Assembly (NCBI GenBank): GCA_902786355.1
Contig: CADABZ010000004.1
Location: 1 to 64,000, forward strand
Length of the DNA: 64,000 nucleotides
Source of the DNA: an uncultured Eubacteriales bacterium
Lineage (GTDB): Bacteria; Bacillota; Clostridia; Peptostreptococcales; Anaerovoracaceae
Reading direction: 5' to 3'
The translations under genes were made by a program, and so were the position numbers. Shown piece by piece: positions 8,412 through 17,351 of the stretch. How positions within the stretch are numbered: position 1 is the first letter of the stretch; the number at the start of each line of letters is the position of its first letter. Under the pieces are notes generated by a model. That model was not told where the DNA came from. It ran no database searches and worked only from the letters and a program-made list of their open reading frames with translations.

Positions 8412-8429
8412 GGTTAGTTATCTCTAACC
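8412..8429 (-). promoter_or_regulatory. GTTAG-N6-CTAAC operator, site 3, for the leftward DUF3793/flavodoxin unit
   Basis: GGTTAGTTATCTCTAACC: perfect arms GGTTAG/CTAACC. On the minus strand a TTGTGA (complement of 8438-8443) lies 17 bp before TAACCG, a weak promoter in the right place, with the operator between. It is 53 bp from the divergent operator site 4. Confidence 0.7.
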
Positions 8430-8470
8430 AAGGTCACAATACATCCTTCTCAAAGGAAAGTCAATATAGT

Positions 8471-8499
8471 TTGACAAAAAAGTTAGATAAGACTAACAT
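8471..8499 (+). promoter_or_regulatory. Promoter with GTTAG-N6-CTAAC operator, site 4
   Basis: TTGACA (8471-8476), 17-bp spacer, TAACAT (8494-8499). Operator GTTAGATAAGACTAAC (8482-8497) is base-for-base the same as site 5 at 21662-21677. It drives the long hydrolase/methyltransferase/ABC operon that begins at 8559. Confidence 0.85.
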
Positions 8500-8558
8500 A
8501 TATTAAAAGAGAAAGGGACATTGGATCTCCTACAAGAGAAAGTTCAGGTAAATAAGTA

Positions 8559-9341
8559 ATGACTATACATGAATTTGGCAAAGACAATAAACAGATAGTG
8601 GTCCTGATACACCCGTCAGCTGTGATGTGGGACTACTTCGAATATGTGATCCCGCTTATGGAGGACAGGTACCATCTCATAGTGCCGGCTCTTCCGGGAT
8701 ATGACGAGGACAGCAAAGGAGATTTCACCAGTGTAGAGGAGATCGCAGCTGAACTTGCATACTGGCTGATCGACCACGGATACAAAGAGATAGCGTGCAT
8801 ATATGGATGCTCTATGGGAGGCGCTGTAGTCACCCGCTTCCTGGCGGATGACCGCGTTAAGGTAAGAAGCGCGGTGATCGACGGAGGCATCACTCCGTAT
8901 CAGCTGCCATGGATCGCGACCAGATTCATTGCCGTCCGGGATTTTCTGATGATATACATGGGCAAGCTCGGAGGCCTTAAATTGCTTGAAAAGGCATTCT
9001 CCACGGATGAGTACTCTGACGAGGACCTGAAGTACGTTGATAAAGTCCTTAAATTCATGAGTCCGAGAACTATATGGAGGACTTTCGAATCGGCCAACAA
9101 CTATAAGATGCCTGACAGGATCCATACGAGCTGCGGGCATATTGAATACTGGTATGCTGATGCTGAAGAGAAAGACAGAAAGTGGGATATAGACTATATC
9201 CGCAAGAACTTCACGCAAACAGAGTTCCGTAAGTTTGAGGATGTTGGTCATGGTGGACTTGCAGCATTGAAGCCTGAATTGCTGGCTGCTGAAATTGAGG
9301 GACTGATAAGAGGTGAAAAGAGAAAATGGATAAATACGTAA
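8559..9341 (+). CDS. Alpha/beta hydrolase
   Basis: 260 residues. Oxyanion-loop region LIHPSAVMWDYF (17-28), nucleophile elbow YGCSMGG with Ser at about 88, and a likely catalytic His in DVGHGGLA near 229. This is a typical alpha/beta-fold esterase or lyase outline; the substrate is unknown. It resembles the middle domain of the fusion at 17352-19820 and, more distantly, 20529-21305. First gene after operator site 4. The next gene starts 16 bases before its stop, so the two are translationally coupled. In the downstream fusion the same hydrolase type is covalently joined to the same methyltransferase type, which implies the two act on one substrate. Confidence 0.8.
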   Translation: MTIHEFGKDNKQIVVLIHPSAVMWDYFEYVIPLMEDRYHLIVPALPGYDEDSKGDFTSVEEIAAELAYWLIDHGYKEIACIYGCSMGGAVVTRFLADDRVKVRSAVIDGGITPYQLPWIATRFIAVRDFLMIYMGKLGGLKLLEKAFSTDEYSDEDLKYVDKVLKFMSPRTIWRTFESANNYKMPDRIHTSCGHIEYWYADAEEKDRKWDIDYIRKNFTQTEFRKFEDVGHGGLAALKPELLAAEIEGLIRGEKRKWINT

Positions 9342-10159
9342 TAGAAAAGGACTCTGTGCAGGAGACTTTGATGATTCCGCTGATAGGCCGCAAGGTATGT
9401 TCGGACCATTTTCCTGAACTGTTCTCTGACCCGGAGGCGGACAGGATACTAAGCATGCTTGATTACGATCTTGGAGGCAAGTTCCGCAAGATGGAGACTG
9501 CTCCGGGACTTTTCGGAGCGCTTGAGGTAGCTCAGAGACAATACGATCTCGGATGTGAGGTCAGGGAGTACCTGAGAGACCACCCGGAAGCGGCAGTAGT
9601 GAACATGGGCTGCGGACTTGATGATACATTCCGTAAATGTGATAACGGCACATGCAAGGGATACAACATTGACATGCCGGATGTGATCGAAGTCAGGAAT
9701 GCTCTGCTTCCTGCGGGTGAACGCGAGCAGAATATAGCGCATGATCTCAATGACTTTGCATGGATGGATATGATCGACGCAAGCAGCGGAGCCGTGTTCT
9801 ATGCATCCGGAGTGTTCTATTACTTCAGGAGAGCAGATATTCAGAAGTTGTTTGCGACTATGTCAGAGAGGTTTCCGGGCGGAGTGCTGGTATTTGACTG
9901 CTGCAACATGCGCGGTGCCAGGATGATGACCAAGACCTGGATCAGGGAGGCAGGCATCAAGGATGTCAAAGCGTTCTTCTCACTTGAGGATGCTTCAGAG
10001 ATACTGTCATGGGGTGGTCGCTTTAAGGATGTCACCTCAAGAAGTTATATGCGAGGCTACCGGGATATCTACAACGATGTCAGCCGGTTTCATAAGATCA
10101 TGATCAGATTCTGCGACAAACTGGTAAAGATGGTTATCGTAAAAATCACTTTCAAATAA
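9326..10159 (+). CDS. LCM-type (leucine carboxyl methyltransferase family) methyltransferase
   Basis: 277 residues. SAM-binding loop NMGCGLDDTF at about 91-100, then the acidic ribose contact YNIDMPDVIEVR near 113, both typical of the LCM/PPM1 family of O-methyltransferases (COG3315). The N-terminus (DSVQETLMIPLIGRK) is matched by VQETALITLAIRA at the start of the methyltransferase domain of the 17352 fusion. Family members methylate carboxylates of proteins or of secondary metabolites. The start ATG lies within the end of the hydrolase gene, after GAGGTGAAAAGAG. A 97-bp gap to the ABC genes contains a tiny frame with its own ribosome site. Confidence 0.85.
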   Translation: MDKYVIEKDSVQETLMIPLIGRKVCSDHFPELFSDPEADRILSMLDYDLGGKFRKMETAPGLFGALEVAQRQYDLGCEVREYLRDHPEAAVVNMGCGLDDTFRKCDNGTCKGYNIDMPDVIEVRNALLPAGEREQNIAHDLNDFAWMDMIDASSGAVFYASGVFYYFRRADIQKLFATMSERFPGGVLVFDCCNMRGARMMTKTWIREAGIKDVKAFFSLEDASEILSWGGRFKDVTSRSYMRGYRDIYNDVSRFHKIMIRFCDKLVKMVIVKITFK

Positions 10160-10183
10160 TGACGATTTGAAAAGAGGGAGCAC

Positions 10184-10210
10184 ATGGCAGAGGAAGACGG
10201 TTATCGATAA
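10184..10210 (+). other. Possible eight-codon leader ORF
   Basis: ATG after AGAGGGAGCAC, encoding MAEEDGYR and then TAA, in the gap before the first ABC gene. The ribosome site is good but the peptide is very short. It may be a translational spacer, a leader, or chance. Confidence 0.25.
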
Positions 10211-10255
10211 ACCAGGTCTGACGGTCAACTAGGCGACAGAAGGAAGGGTGATTAT

Positions 10256-12085
10256 ATGAAAGAAAAGAAAAAAAGTGATCTGAGCATACTGCTTGGATAT
10301 ACAGGCAGCTATAAAGGTCTGACATTTCTGGGTCTTGGACTGTCTGCGATCGCTATGATATTAGGCATGCTGCCATACATCTGCATCTGGCTGGTGGCAC
10401 GTGACCTGATTACGGTAGCACCAAACTGGACAGAAGCGTCAGGGATCGCCGGATACGGGTGGCTGGCTTTTGGCTTTGCCGTTGCCGGGATCGTTGTATA
10501 TTTTGCGGCTTTGATGTGTACGCATCTGGCTGCTTTCCGCACAGCTTCCAATATCCGTAAAGCCGGGATGGAGCATCTGATGAAGACGCCGCTTGGATTC
10601 TTTGATTCCAATGCTTCGGGTCTGCTGCGCAACCGTCTTGACGGAGCAGCGTCAGAGACTGAAACTCTGCTGGCGCACAATCTGGCGGATATAGTGGGTA
10701 CTGTGGCTATGTTTATAACAATGCTGGTACTGATGTTCGTCTTTGACTGGCGTATGGGAGCGGCCTGCCTGCTGGCAGCTGTGATATCAGTTGCTGCCAT
10801 GGCTGCAATGATGACCGGAAAGAATGCCGGTCTTATGGCAGAATACCAGGCCGCGCAGGATGTCATGAGCAAAGCCGGAACTGAATATGTACGCGGCATA
10901 CCTGTTGTCAAGGTGTTCCAGCAAACTGTGTATTCTTTCAGAGCTTTCAAGCAAGCCATAGAAGATTACAGCGCCAAGGCCGAACACTATCAGGCGGACG
11001 TCTGCAGAATACCCCAGGCAATCAACCTTACCTTTACGGAAGGAGCATTTATATTCCTTGTTCCGGTGGCGCTCCTGCTGGCGCCTGAAGCACTGGCTTC
11101 CGGAAACTTTGCAGGTTTTGTTGCTGATTTTGCCTTCTATGCAGTGTTCTCTGCCATCATATCAACAGCTCTGGCAAAGATCATGTTTGCAGCCAGCGGC
11201 ATGATGCTGGCAAGCACGGCGATGGGAAGGATCAATGAGGTCATGAGCGCGCCTGTGCTGCAGGTCACTGATCATCCGCAGGTGCCGAAAGATAACAGTG
11301 TGGAATTCAAAGATGTGAGCTTCACTTATGAAGGCGCTGATTTTCCGGCGCTTGATCATGTGTCGTTCAAAGTGGAGCCCGGTCAGACTGCAGCATTGGT
11401 CGGTCCTTCCGGTGGAGGAAAAACGACAGCAGCCAGCCTGATCCCGCGTTTCTGGGATGTCAGTTCAGGTAGTGTCGAAGTCGGAGGGGTCGATGTAAGA
11501 GATACCGATCCTCATATGCTTATGGACCATATAGCATTTGTTTTCCAGAATAACCGTCTGTTCAAGGCCAGTATTCTGGAAAATGTCAGATCCGCACGAC
11601 CTGAAGCGACACGTGAAGAAGTTAAGGCAGCGCTCTCAGCGGCGCAGTGTGACGATATTCTGGATAAGCTGCCTGACGGTATGGATACAGTCATCGGAAC
11701 GGAAGGAACTTACCTTTCGGGTGGTGAGCAGCAGCGCGTAGCGCTTGCGAGAGCGATCCTGAAGAACGCACCGATCGTTGTACTGGACGAGGCCACGGCA
11801 TTTGCAGACCCTGAAAATGAAGCTTTGATCCAGAAGGCATTTGCGGCGCTGACTAAGGACCGCAGCGTGATCATGATCGCGCACCGTCTGTCTACAGTTA
11901 CAGGCGCGGATAAGATAATAGTACTGGACAATGGAAAAGTATCAGAAGAAGGGACACATGAGCAGCTTCTTCAGAAAAACGGACTGTACGCCGGAATGTG
12001 GGCTGAATACAATCAGTCAGTCAAATGGCGTATCACGCAGGGAGAAAAAGCGGGGCCCGGATCAGCGGAAAAGGAGGTGCGGTAA
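10256..12085 (+). CDS. ABC transporter, fused permease-ATPase (siderophore-importer-like half)
   Basis: 609 residues: a six-helix exporter-fold membrane domain (about 15-330) and an ATPase domain with Walker A GPSGGGKTT (near 383), signature LSGGEQQR, and Walker B/D-loop VVLDEATAFADPENE. The FADPENE D-loop and the MWAEYNQSVKW tail are, as I recall, characteristic of the IrtAB/YbtPQ-like branch, whose members have exporter architecture but import siderophores; that assignment is inference. Ribosome site GAAGGAAGG. It overlaps the next ABC gene by one base (TAATG), as expected for a heterodimer. The lack of a binding protein gene nearby fits either an exporter or an Irt/Ybt-type importer. Confidence 0.8.
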   Translation: MKEKKKSDLSILLGYTGSYKGLTFLGLGLSAIAMILGMLPYICIWLVARDLITVAPNWTEASGIAGYGWLAFGFAVAGIVVYFAALMCTHLAAFRTASNIRKAGMEHLMKTPLGFFDSNASGLLRNRLDGAASETETLLAHNLADIVGTVAMFITMLVLMFVFDWRMGAACLLAAVISVAAMAAMMTGKNAGLMAEYQAAQDVMSKAGTEYVRGIPVVKVFQQTVYSFRAFKQAIEDYSAKAEHYQADVCRIPQAINLTFTEGAFIFLVPVALLLAPEALASGNFAGFVADFAFYAVFSAIISTALAKIMFAASGMMLASTAMGRINEVMSAPVLQVTDHPQVPKDNSVEFKDVSFTYEGADFPALDHVSFKVEPGQTAALVGPSGGGKTTAASLIPRFWDVSSGSVEVGGVDVRDTDPHMLMDHIAFVFQNNRLFKASILENVRSARPEATREEVKAALSAAQCDDILDKLPDGMDTVIGTEGTYLSGGEQQRVALARAILKNAPIVVLDEATAFADPENEALIQKAFAALTKDRSVIMIAHRLSTVTGADKIIVLDNGKVSEEGTHEQLLQKNGLYAGMWAEYNQSVKWRITQGEKAGPGSAEKEVR

Positions 12086-13827
12086 TGTTCGGAAAAGAAT
12101 TCCAGCGTAAATACGCGCTTACAGATCAGGGAATAAAGAACACCAAAAAAGGAACATTCTGGACGGTCGTTGTGAACCTGGTCGTTATGGGCGGCATGGG
12201 TATCCTATATTTCATGATGATGAAATTCATGGATACACTGACATCTGACGCGCCGCTTCCTAAAGCATTTGTCTTTATAATACTTGTGCTCGCTTTTATA
12301 GCACTTTCCCTGATAACACATCTCCAGCAATACCGAGCCACCTACGGCCTGGTCTATGGAGAAGTAAAAGCAGTCCGCCTGAGCATTGCGGAAAGATTAA
12401 GAAAGCTGCCTCTTGGATACTTCGGAAAGCGCGATCTAGCGGATCTGACAGAGACCATTATGGGCGACGTGAACCGCCTTGAGCATGTCTGGTCTCATTG
12501 TCTGGGGTATTTATATGGCTCATATATCTCGACGGCGATCATTGCCATCATGCTTCTCTGCTATAACTGGAAGCTTGCACTCGCGTGCCTGTGGGGAGTT
12601 CCGGTGGCTTTCGCTCTTCTCTTTGGAAGCAGAAAGCTGGCTAAGAAGAACTCAGAGGTCACAAAGGAAGCAGGTCTCAGGGTGTCTGATGGCATACAGG
12701 AGATGCTCGAAAACATTCGTGAGATAAGGGCCACGAACCAGGAGGGCCGCTTCCTGGATGACCTTAACGGTAAGATCGATCATCATGAGAAGACCATGAT
12801 CAAAGGTGAATTGTCTACCGGAATCTTTGTCAATGCAGCCAGTGTCATCATGCGTCTTGGTGTAGCGACAACTATACTGACAGGCACAAGTCTTATACTT
12901 TCCGGAAAGATAGATTTCATGATGCTGTTTATGTTCCTTCTGGTGATAACACGCATATACGCGCCGTTCGACCAGGCTCTGGCACTGATCGCTGAGATGT
13001 TCATGTCGCAGATCGCTGCCAGCCGTCTGATGGAAATCTATGACGCGAAGACTGCTGAGGGTGAAGACAGCTTTGCTCCGGACGGGCACGATATAGTCTT
13101 TGAAAATGTCGGATTTGCCTACGATAATGAACAGGTGCTGAGAGGGGTGAGCTTTACCGCAAAAGAAGGTGAAGTGACAGCGCTAGTCGGACCATCCGGT
13201 TCGGGTAAGAGTACATGCGCGAGACTTGCAGCGCGCTTGTGGGATATAGATGAGGGCGAGATACGTGTCGGTGGAGTGGACATATCTTCAGTCGATCCCG
13301 AAGTATTGCTCACCGATTATTCAATGGTTTTCCAGGACGTGGTTCTGTTTGACGATACGGTAATGGAGAATATCCGTCTGGGCAAACACGGGGCATCAGA
13401 TGAAGAAGTGCTTGCGGCTGCGAAAGCGGCGAATTGCGATGAATTTGTCAGCAAACTGCCGGATGGATACTCAACACCTATAGGAGAAAACGGAGCGAAA
13501 CTTTCCGGCGGTGAACGCCAGCGGATCTCAATCGCCAGGGCTCTTCTGAAGAATGCTCCGATAGTACTTCTTGATGAAGCCACTGCATCGCTTGATGTAG
13601 AGAATGAGACTAAGGTGCAGAGAGCTCTTTCACGTTTGCTTTCAGGCAGGACTGTGCTGGTAATAGCTCACAGGATGCGCACAGTAGAGGCAGCAGATCA
13701 CATAGTTGTACTCGCAGACGGGAAGGTCGCAGAGGAAGGCAGGCCTGAAGAACTCCTGCAGAAGGACGGAAGCATATTCAGACACATGACTGAACTGCAG
13801 ACAGCCAGCGCGGGCTGGAGCATCTGA
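12085..13827 (+). CDS. ABC transporter, fused permease-ATPase (second half)
   Basis: Start set at the ATG 12085, inside the previous TAA, because AAAGGAGGTG (12070-12079) sits just before it; an in-frame start 20 codons upstream lies within the first ABC gene. 580 residues: membrane domain about 20-325, Walker A GPSGSGKST (near 369), signature LSGGERQR, Walker B IVLLDEATASLD. This site looks canonical, while its partner has the altered ATAFADPE D-loop. It probably forms a heterodimer with the 10256 product. The cargo is unknown; operon partners suggest a small molecule handled by methyltransferases and hydrolases. Confidence 0.85.
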   Translation: MFGKEFQRKYALTDQGIKNTKKGTFWTVVVNLVVMGGMGILYFMMMKFMDTLTSDAPLPKAFVFIILVLAFIALSLITHLQQYRATYGLVYGEVKAVRLSIAERLRKLPLGYFGKRDLADLTETIMGDVNRLEHVWSHCLGYLYGSYISTAIIAIMLLCYNWKLALACLWGVPVAFALLFGSRKLAKKNSEVTKEAGLRVSDGIQEMLENIREIRATNQEGRFLDDLNGKIDHHEKTMIKGELSTGIFVNAASVIMRLGVATTILTGTSLILSGKIDFMMLFMFLLVITRIYAPFDQALALIAEMFMSQIAASRLMEIYDAKTAEGEDSFAPDGHDIVFENVGFAYDNEQVLRGVSFTAKEGEVTALVGPSGSGKSTCARLAARLWDIDEGEIRVGGVDISSVDPEVLLTDYSMVFQDVVLFDDTVMENIRLGKHGASDEEVLAAAKAANCDEFVSKLPDGYSTPIGENGAKLSGGERQRISIARALLKNAPIVLLDEATASLDVENETKVQRALSRLLSGRTVLVIAHRMRTVEAADHIVVLADGKVAEEGRPEELLQKDGSIFRHMTELQTASAGWSI

Positions 13828-13846
13828 TCTGACGAGGAGGGAAACT

Positions 13847-15688
13847 ATGTCAAAGAAAGCATCACAGTTTCAAAAAAGGGTAATGAGCCTGGGATACCGC
13901 GGCAAGGAGATCTTCAAGCCGCTTAATACCGGGTGGATAGACGAGCATACGGCATGTATCCGTGAATGGATCGCCAATATATTCTTTTACACCAAAAACG
14001 GGACAACGATCATGATCGATGCCGGATACAACTATGACAGACTTGCGGAAAAGATGCGGTGGCTGGATATCGATCCATCGTCCATTCAGGATATCCTTAT
14101 TACGCATCAGGATACAGACCATGTAGGAGCGGTAGAACGCGACTCAGACGGACTCTTCAGGCATGCAACACTTTATCTGAGTGAAGTCGAGAACAGATAT
14201 ATGACAGGAGAAGTCCGCCGGAAAGTCATATTCGGCACATACAAGCTCCCTATGGTGGAGACAGATAATAAGAAGGTTCTTCTGAAGGATGGAGAGGTCT
14301 TTCAGATAGGAGACATCCGCGTTGAGGCGATCATGGTACCTGGTCACACCTGGGGACATATGGTCTATCTGATCGATGAAGCTTATCTGTTTACCGGCGA
14401 CACGATATGGTTTGGCCCTGATGGGGGATACAGTTTCATCAATTCTCTTGCGGAGGACAATGATCTGGCGAAGCAGTCACTGGAGAAACTGGAAAAGATC
14501 CTGAGAGAACGCGGCCTGTCACCTAAGATCATCACGGGACATACAGGGTGGTCGCAGGATCTGGACTTTGCTTTTGCTCATCGCGATCAGGTCTGCAATA
14601 GCCTAAAGCGGCAGAAGCCGCATGATCCGTCAGCGCCGTACGACGGATATGATGAGAGCGATGATACGGAAGAAGGCGCAAGAAACGTTCCACTGGTTTC
14701 TGTAAATGATGTAGAAAAGCACAAGGTTCTGCTGTTTGGGGCAGGAGTGATCGGAGCATATCTGGCGCATGTTCTGATTCAGGCGGGAAATGAGGTTACG
14801 ATCCTGGCAAGGGAAGAAAGAGCGAAATCTCTCCGGAAAAACGGACTTGTCATAAAGCATCATCTGCAGAGAACGACAACAAAAGATCCTGTAGAGGCTG
14901 TCACGGATGTAGGGGGCCGTTCATTTGATGCAGCTTTTGTGGTGATGCCATACCATAAGATCCGGCAGGCTCTTCCGCAGATCAGGCAGCTTAATACAAA
15001 ACTGCTTGTGCTGGTAGGAAACGATCTTGCACCGGCAGAGGTGGAGGAGGACCTGAGAAAAGCTCCCGGAATCGAAAAGATCCTGTTCGGATTCCAGGTA
15101 TCGGGAGGCAAAAAAGAAGCAGATCATTATGTATGCGAACGCTTCGGCGGAAGCTTCATGGACATTGGCAGGCTCCACGGCAGGACAGACACGGAACTGA
15201 GGAAGTGGACGGAGAAGCTGTTTGAAGGCACTTCATATAAGCTGAACTGGCAGGACGATATGGAAGCGTACCTGATATGCCATCCGGCTGCCATACTGCC
15301 GATAGGATACCTGTCATACATCTGTGATGGCAACCTGCGCAGCTCCACAAAAGAGCAGCGAAGAATGATGGTGGATGCTTCTCATGAAGCATACGAAGCG
15401 CTGAAAGCAATAGGGATCCCAATCTACCCCGAAGGGGAGGATAAGTTCTACGAAAACGGGGCCAGAGGGAAGCTGATGCAGACGCTTTATCTCATCATGT
15501 CCAAGTCCAGGATAGGTGACCTTATTGCTTGTGAGCACTGCCGGAATGCAGTCTCTGAGATGGAGCAGATAGATGCATTTTATGAGGAGCTTCTGAAGGA
15601 TTATCCTGAGGAAAAGCTTGAGACGTGGAACAGATTGCGGGGCATGATGCCGTCATGGGACGAACTGCATAGAAAATACGGGAACTAG
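13847..15688 (+). CDS. Fusion: metallo-beta-lactamase-fold hydrolase plus ketopantoate-reductase-like domain
   Basis: 613 residues, two enzymes in one chain. Residues 20-260 are an MBL fold: THQDTDHVG (in place of THxHxDHxG, second His replaced by Asp), PGHTWGH near 165, FTGDT near 183 and ITGHTGW near 227. Residues about 290-600 are an ApbA/PanE-like dehydrogenase: VLLFGAGVIGAYLAHVLIQ (Rossmann loop) followed by TILAREERA. A charged linker (about 262-285) joins them. A hydrolase able to open an ester or thioester, coupled to an NAD(P)H reductase, could work in sequence on one compound; this is inference. An N-terminal stretch (VMS then GKEIFKPLN, 12-27) recurs inside the next gene. Good ribosome site GACGAGGAGGG. 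Confidence 0.8.
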   Translation: MSKKASQFQKRVMSLGYRGKEIFKPLNTGWIDEHTACIREWIANIFFYTKNGTTIMIDAGYNYDRLAEKMRWLDIDPSSIQDILITHQDTDHVGAVERDSDGLFRHATLYLSEVENRYMTGEVRRKVIFGTYKLPMVETDNKKVLLKDGEVFQIGDIRVEAIMVPGHTWGHMVYLIDEAYLFTGDTIWFGPDGGYSFINSLAEDNDLAKQSLEKLEKILRERGLSPKIITGHTGWSQDLDFAFAHRDQVCNSLKRQKPHDPSAPYDGYDESDDTEEGARNVPLVSVNDVEKHKVLLFGAGVIGAYLAHVLIQAGNEVTILAREERAKSLRKNGLVIKHHLQRTTTKDPVEAVTDVGGRSFDAAFVVMPYHKIRQALPQIRQLNTKLLVLVGNDLAPAEVEEDLRKAPGIEKILFGFQVSGGKKEADHYVCERFGGSFMDIGRLHGRTDTELRKWTEKLFEGTSYKLNWQDDMEAYLICHPAAILPIGYLSYICDGNLRSSTKEQRRMMVDASHEAYEALKAIGIPIYPEGEDKFYENGARGKLMQTLYLIMSKSRIGDLIACEHCRNAVSEMEQIDAFYEELLKDYPEEKLETWNRLRGMMPSWDELHRKYGN

Positions 15689-15730
15689 ATGCTGTTCAGT
15701 AGATATAAGACAATCTATGGAGAAAAAGCA

Positions 15731-17299
15731 ATGTACAGAGTGACAAATCTTACAGATACAGAGATAAGAAAGATAGGCGATGCGTATGCTGACTACACAT
15801 ACTCTGAAGGTGAAGTCGGAATGACGCTGGTCTATAAGGACAGGCAGGCCGTAAGCGATTATATCTGCGGCTTTGTCCGCGCGATGATCAAAAATGGCTC
15901 TCTATATACGACAGGCCCTGAGCACGAAGGGTATATAGCGTATTATCCGTCATGGAAAATGATGAGACCGGCTGCGGTCACGGAACTGCTCAGAACTTTC
16001 GGGAACACTATGGGAATCAAGGGCGTGCGCGATTTAATAAGCAAGTTGTCAGCCGCCGGAGAATCTTTTGAAGACAGCCTGAAAAAGGCAAAGAAAAAGT
16101 ATATATTTGTTGCTCTCGTGGCAGTCCCTGAAGAGCACCAGGGCAAGGGGCATATGCGTAAACTTCTGGAGTTCGCCTTTGAGAAGGGGCGGGAAAACAA
16201 TTGCCCTGTTATTCTTGACACCGATGATTCTCTTAAAAAGACCAAGTACGAACACCTCGGAATGAAAACTGTAAGGACCAGAAAGATCGCAGATGATTCA
16301 TTCATGTATGATCTGGTCTGGGAACCGGATGAGAGCAAAGTAATGAGCTCGAAAGACAGTGGAAAGGAGATATTCAAACCGTTGAATAAGCAGATCGCTA
16401 TTCCGGAAACCGAAGGATTCTATGGCGCATATTACCCGAATAGTAAGTCTTCAGATAAGGCGATGATACTTATGCTGGGAGACAGTTCTGACGACAGGCT
16501 TGCTGCCAGCGGCGCAAAGTGGGTCCATGAACTTGGCTGCCATGCTCTTGCCATGTCCCCGGACAAAAAAGACTACGGCCATCATAATTACCCGATCGAA
16601 AGATTTGGATCAGCGATAGCATTTCTGAAGGCCCGCGGCATCAAAAAAATCGGTATTGCAGGTGCATCTACTACCGGCATGCTGGCTCTGGTGGCTGCAT
16701 CTTACTATCCTGATATAACTCTGACCATAGCGATGTCGCCAAGCGATTTTATCATGGAAGGGTTCTACCAGGATGGAAAAGACGGTATGAGAGAACGTCC
16801 GGGAGACAATGAATCAACAGTAACGTGGAAAGGTGAGCCGCTGCCTTATCTGCCGTATGCATACAGACACCCTGAATACTGGCAGAAAATACAGGAAGAA
16901 ACCAAAGAAGGCAGGGATATGGTGGCTTCGAGGAAGATGTTTGATGAGTCAGAGCGAAGACACCCGGTTCAGGAAGATGAAAAAATCAAAGTCGAGAATA
17001 TCAAAGGGCAGATAGTATTTGTAGGAGCCGAAGATGATGTCCTGTGGGATACATGCAAGTATATCCGGAGAATGGAAGAACGTCTGTCTGAGAAGAAGCA
17101 TGACTGCACGTACCTCTCGCTTATATACGAGCATGGAACGCATTTTGTTTTCCCAGAGTCGCTTCTCAGAAAGATGCTCCCGGTAGGAGCGGACCTGATG
17201 ACACTTCTCTTCAAAGCAGGAAGAGAACATCCCGCAGAATGCAAAGCCGTCAGAGAAGATATAGATATCAAACTGAGAGAAGTAATATCTGAGTGGTAG
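15731..17299 (+). CDS. Fusion: GNAT acetyltransferase plus BAAT-like alpha/beta hydrolase
   Basis: Start chosen at ATG 15731 (GGAG eight bases upstream, and the GNAT fold begins at once); an ATG at 15689 would add 14 residues. About 522 residues. The N-terminal GNAT domain (1-195) has acetyl-CoA motif VPEEHQGKGHMRKLLEFAF near 130. After a short linker containing VMS and GKEIFKPLN, the C-terminal half resembles BAAT/acyl-CoA thioester hydrolases: elbow GIAGASTTG near 316-324 and EHGTHFVFP near 475. The stand-alone hydrolase at 24324 is a relative. Likely role: acyl or acetyl transfer to, and cleavage of, the same substrate. It abuts the MBL fusion gene. Confidence 0.75.
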   Translation: MYRVTNLTDTEIRKIGDAYADYTYSEGEVGMTLVYKDRQAVSDYICGFVRAMIKNGSLYTTGPEHEGYIAYYPSWKMMRPAAVTELLRTFGNTMGIKGVRDLISKLSAAGESFEDSLKKAKKKYIFVALVAVPEEHQGKGHMRKLLEFAFEKGRENNCPVILDTDDSLKKTKYEHLGMKTVRTRKIADDSFMYDLVWEPDESKVMSSKDSGKEIFKPLNKQIAIPETEGFYGAYYPNSKSSDKAMILMLGDSSDDRLAASGAKWVHELGCHALAMSPDKKDYGHHNYPIERFGSAIAFLKARGIKKIGIAGASTTGMLALVAASYYPDITLTIAMSPSDFIMEGFYQDGKDGMRERPGDNESTVTWKGEPLPYLPYAYRHPEYWQKIQEETKEGRDMVASRKMFDESERRHPVQEDEKIKVENIKGQIVFVGAEDDVLWDTCKYIRRMEERLSEKKHDCTYLSLIYEHGTHFVFPESLLRKMLPVGADLMTLLFKAGREHPAECKAVREDIDIKLREVISEW

Positions 17300-17351
17300 A
17301 AAACTTTGAGATGAGTGTTACAGATTCATTTAGTAAAAAAATGGAGAACAT

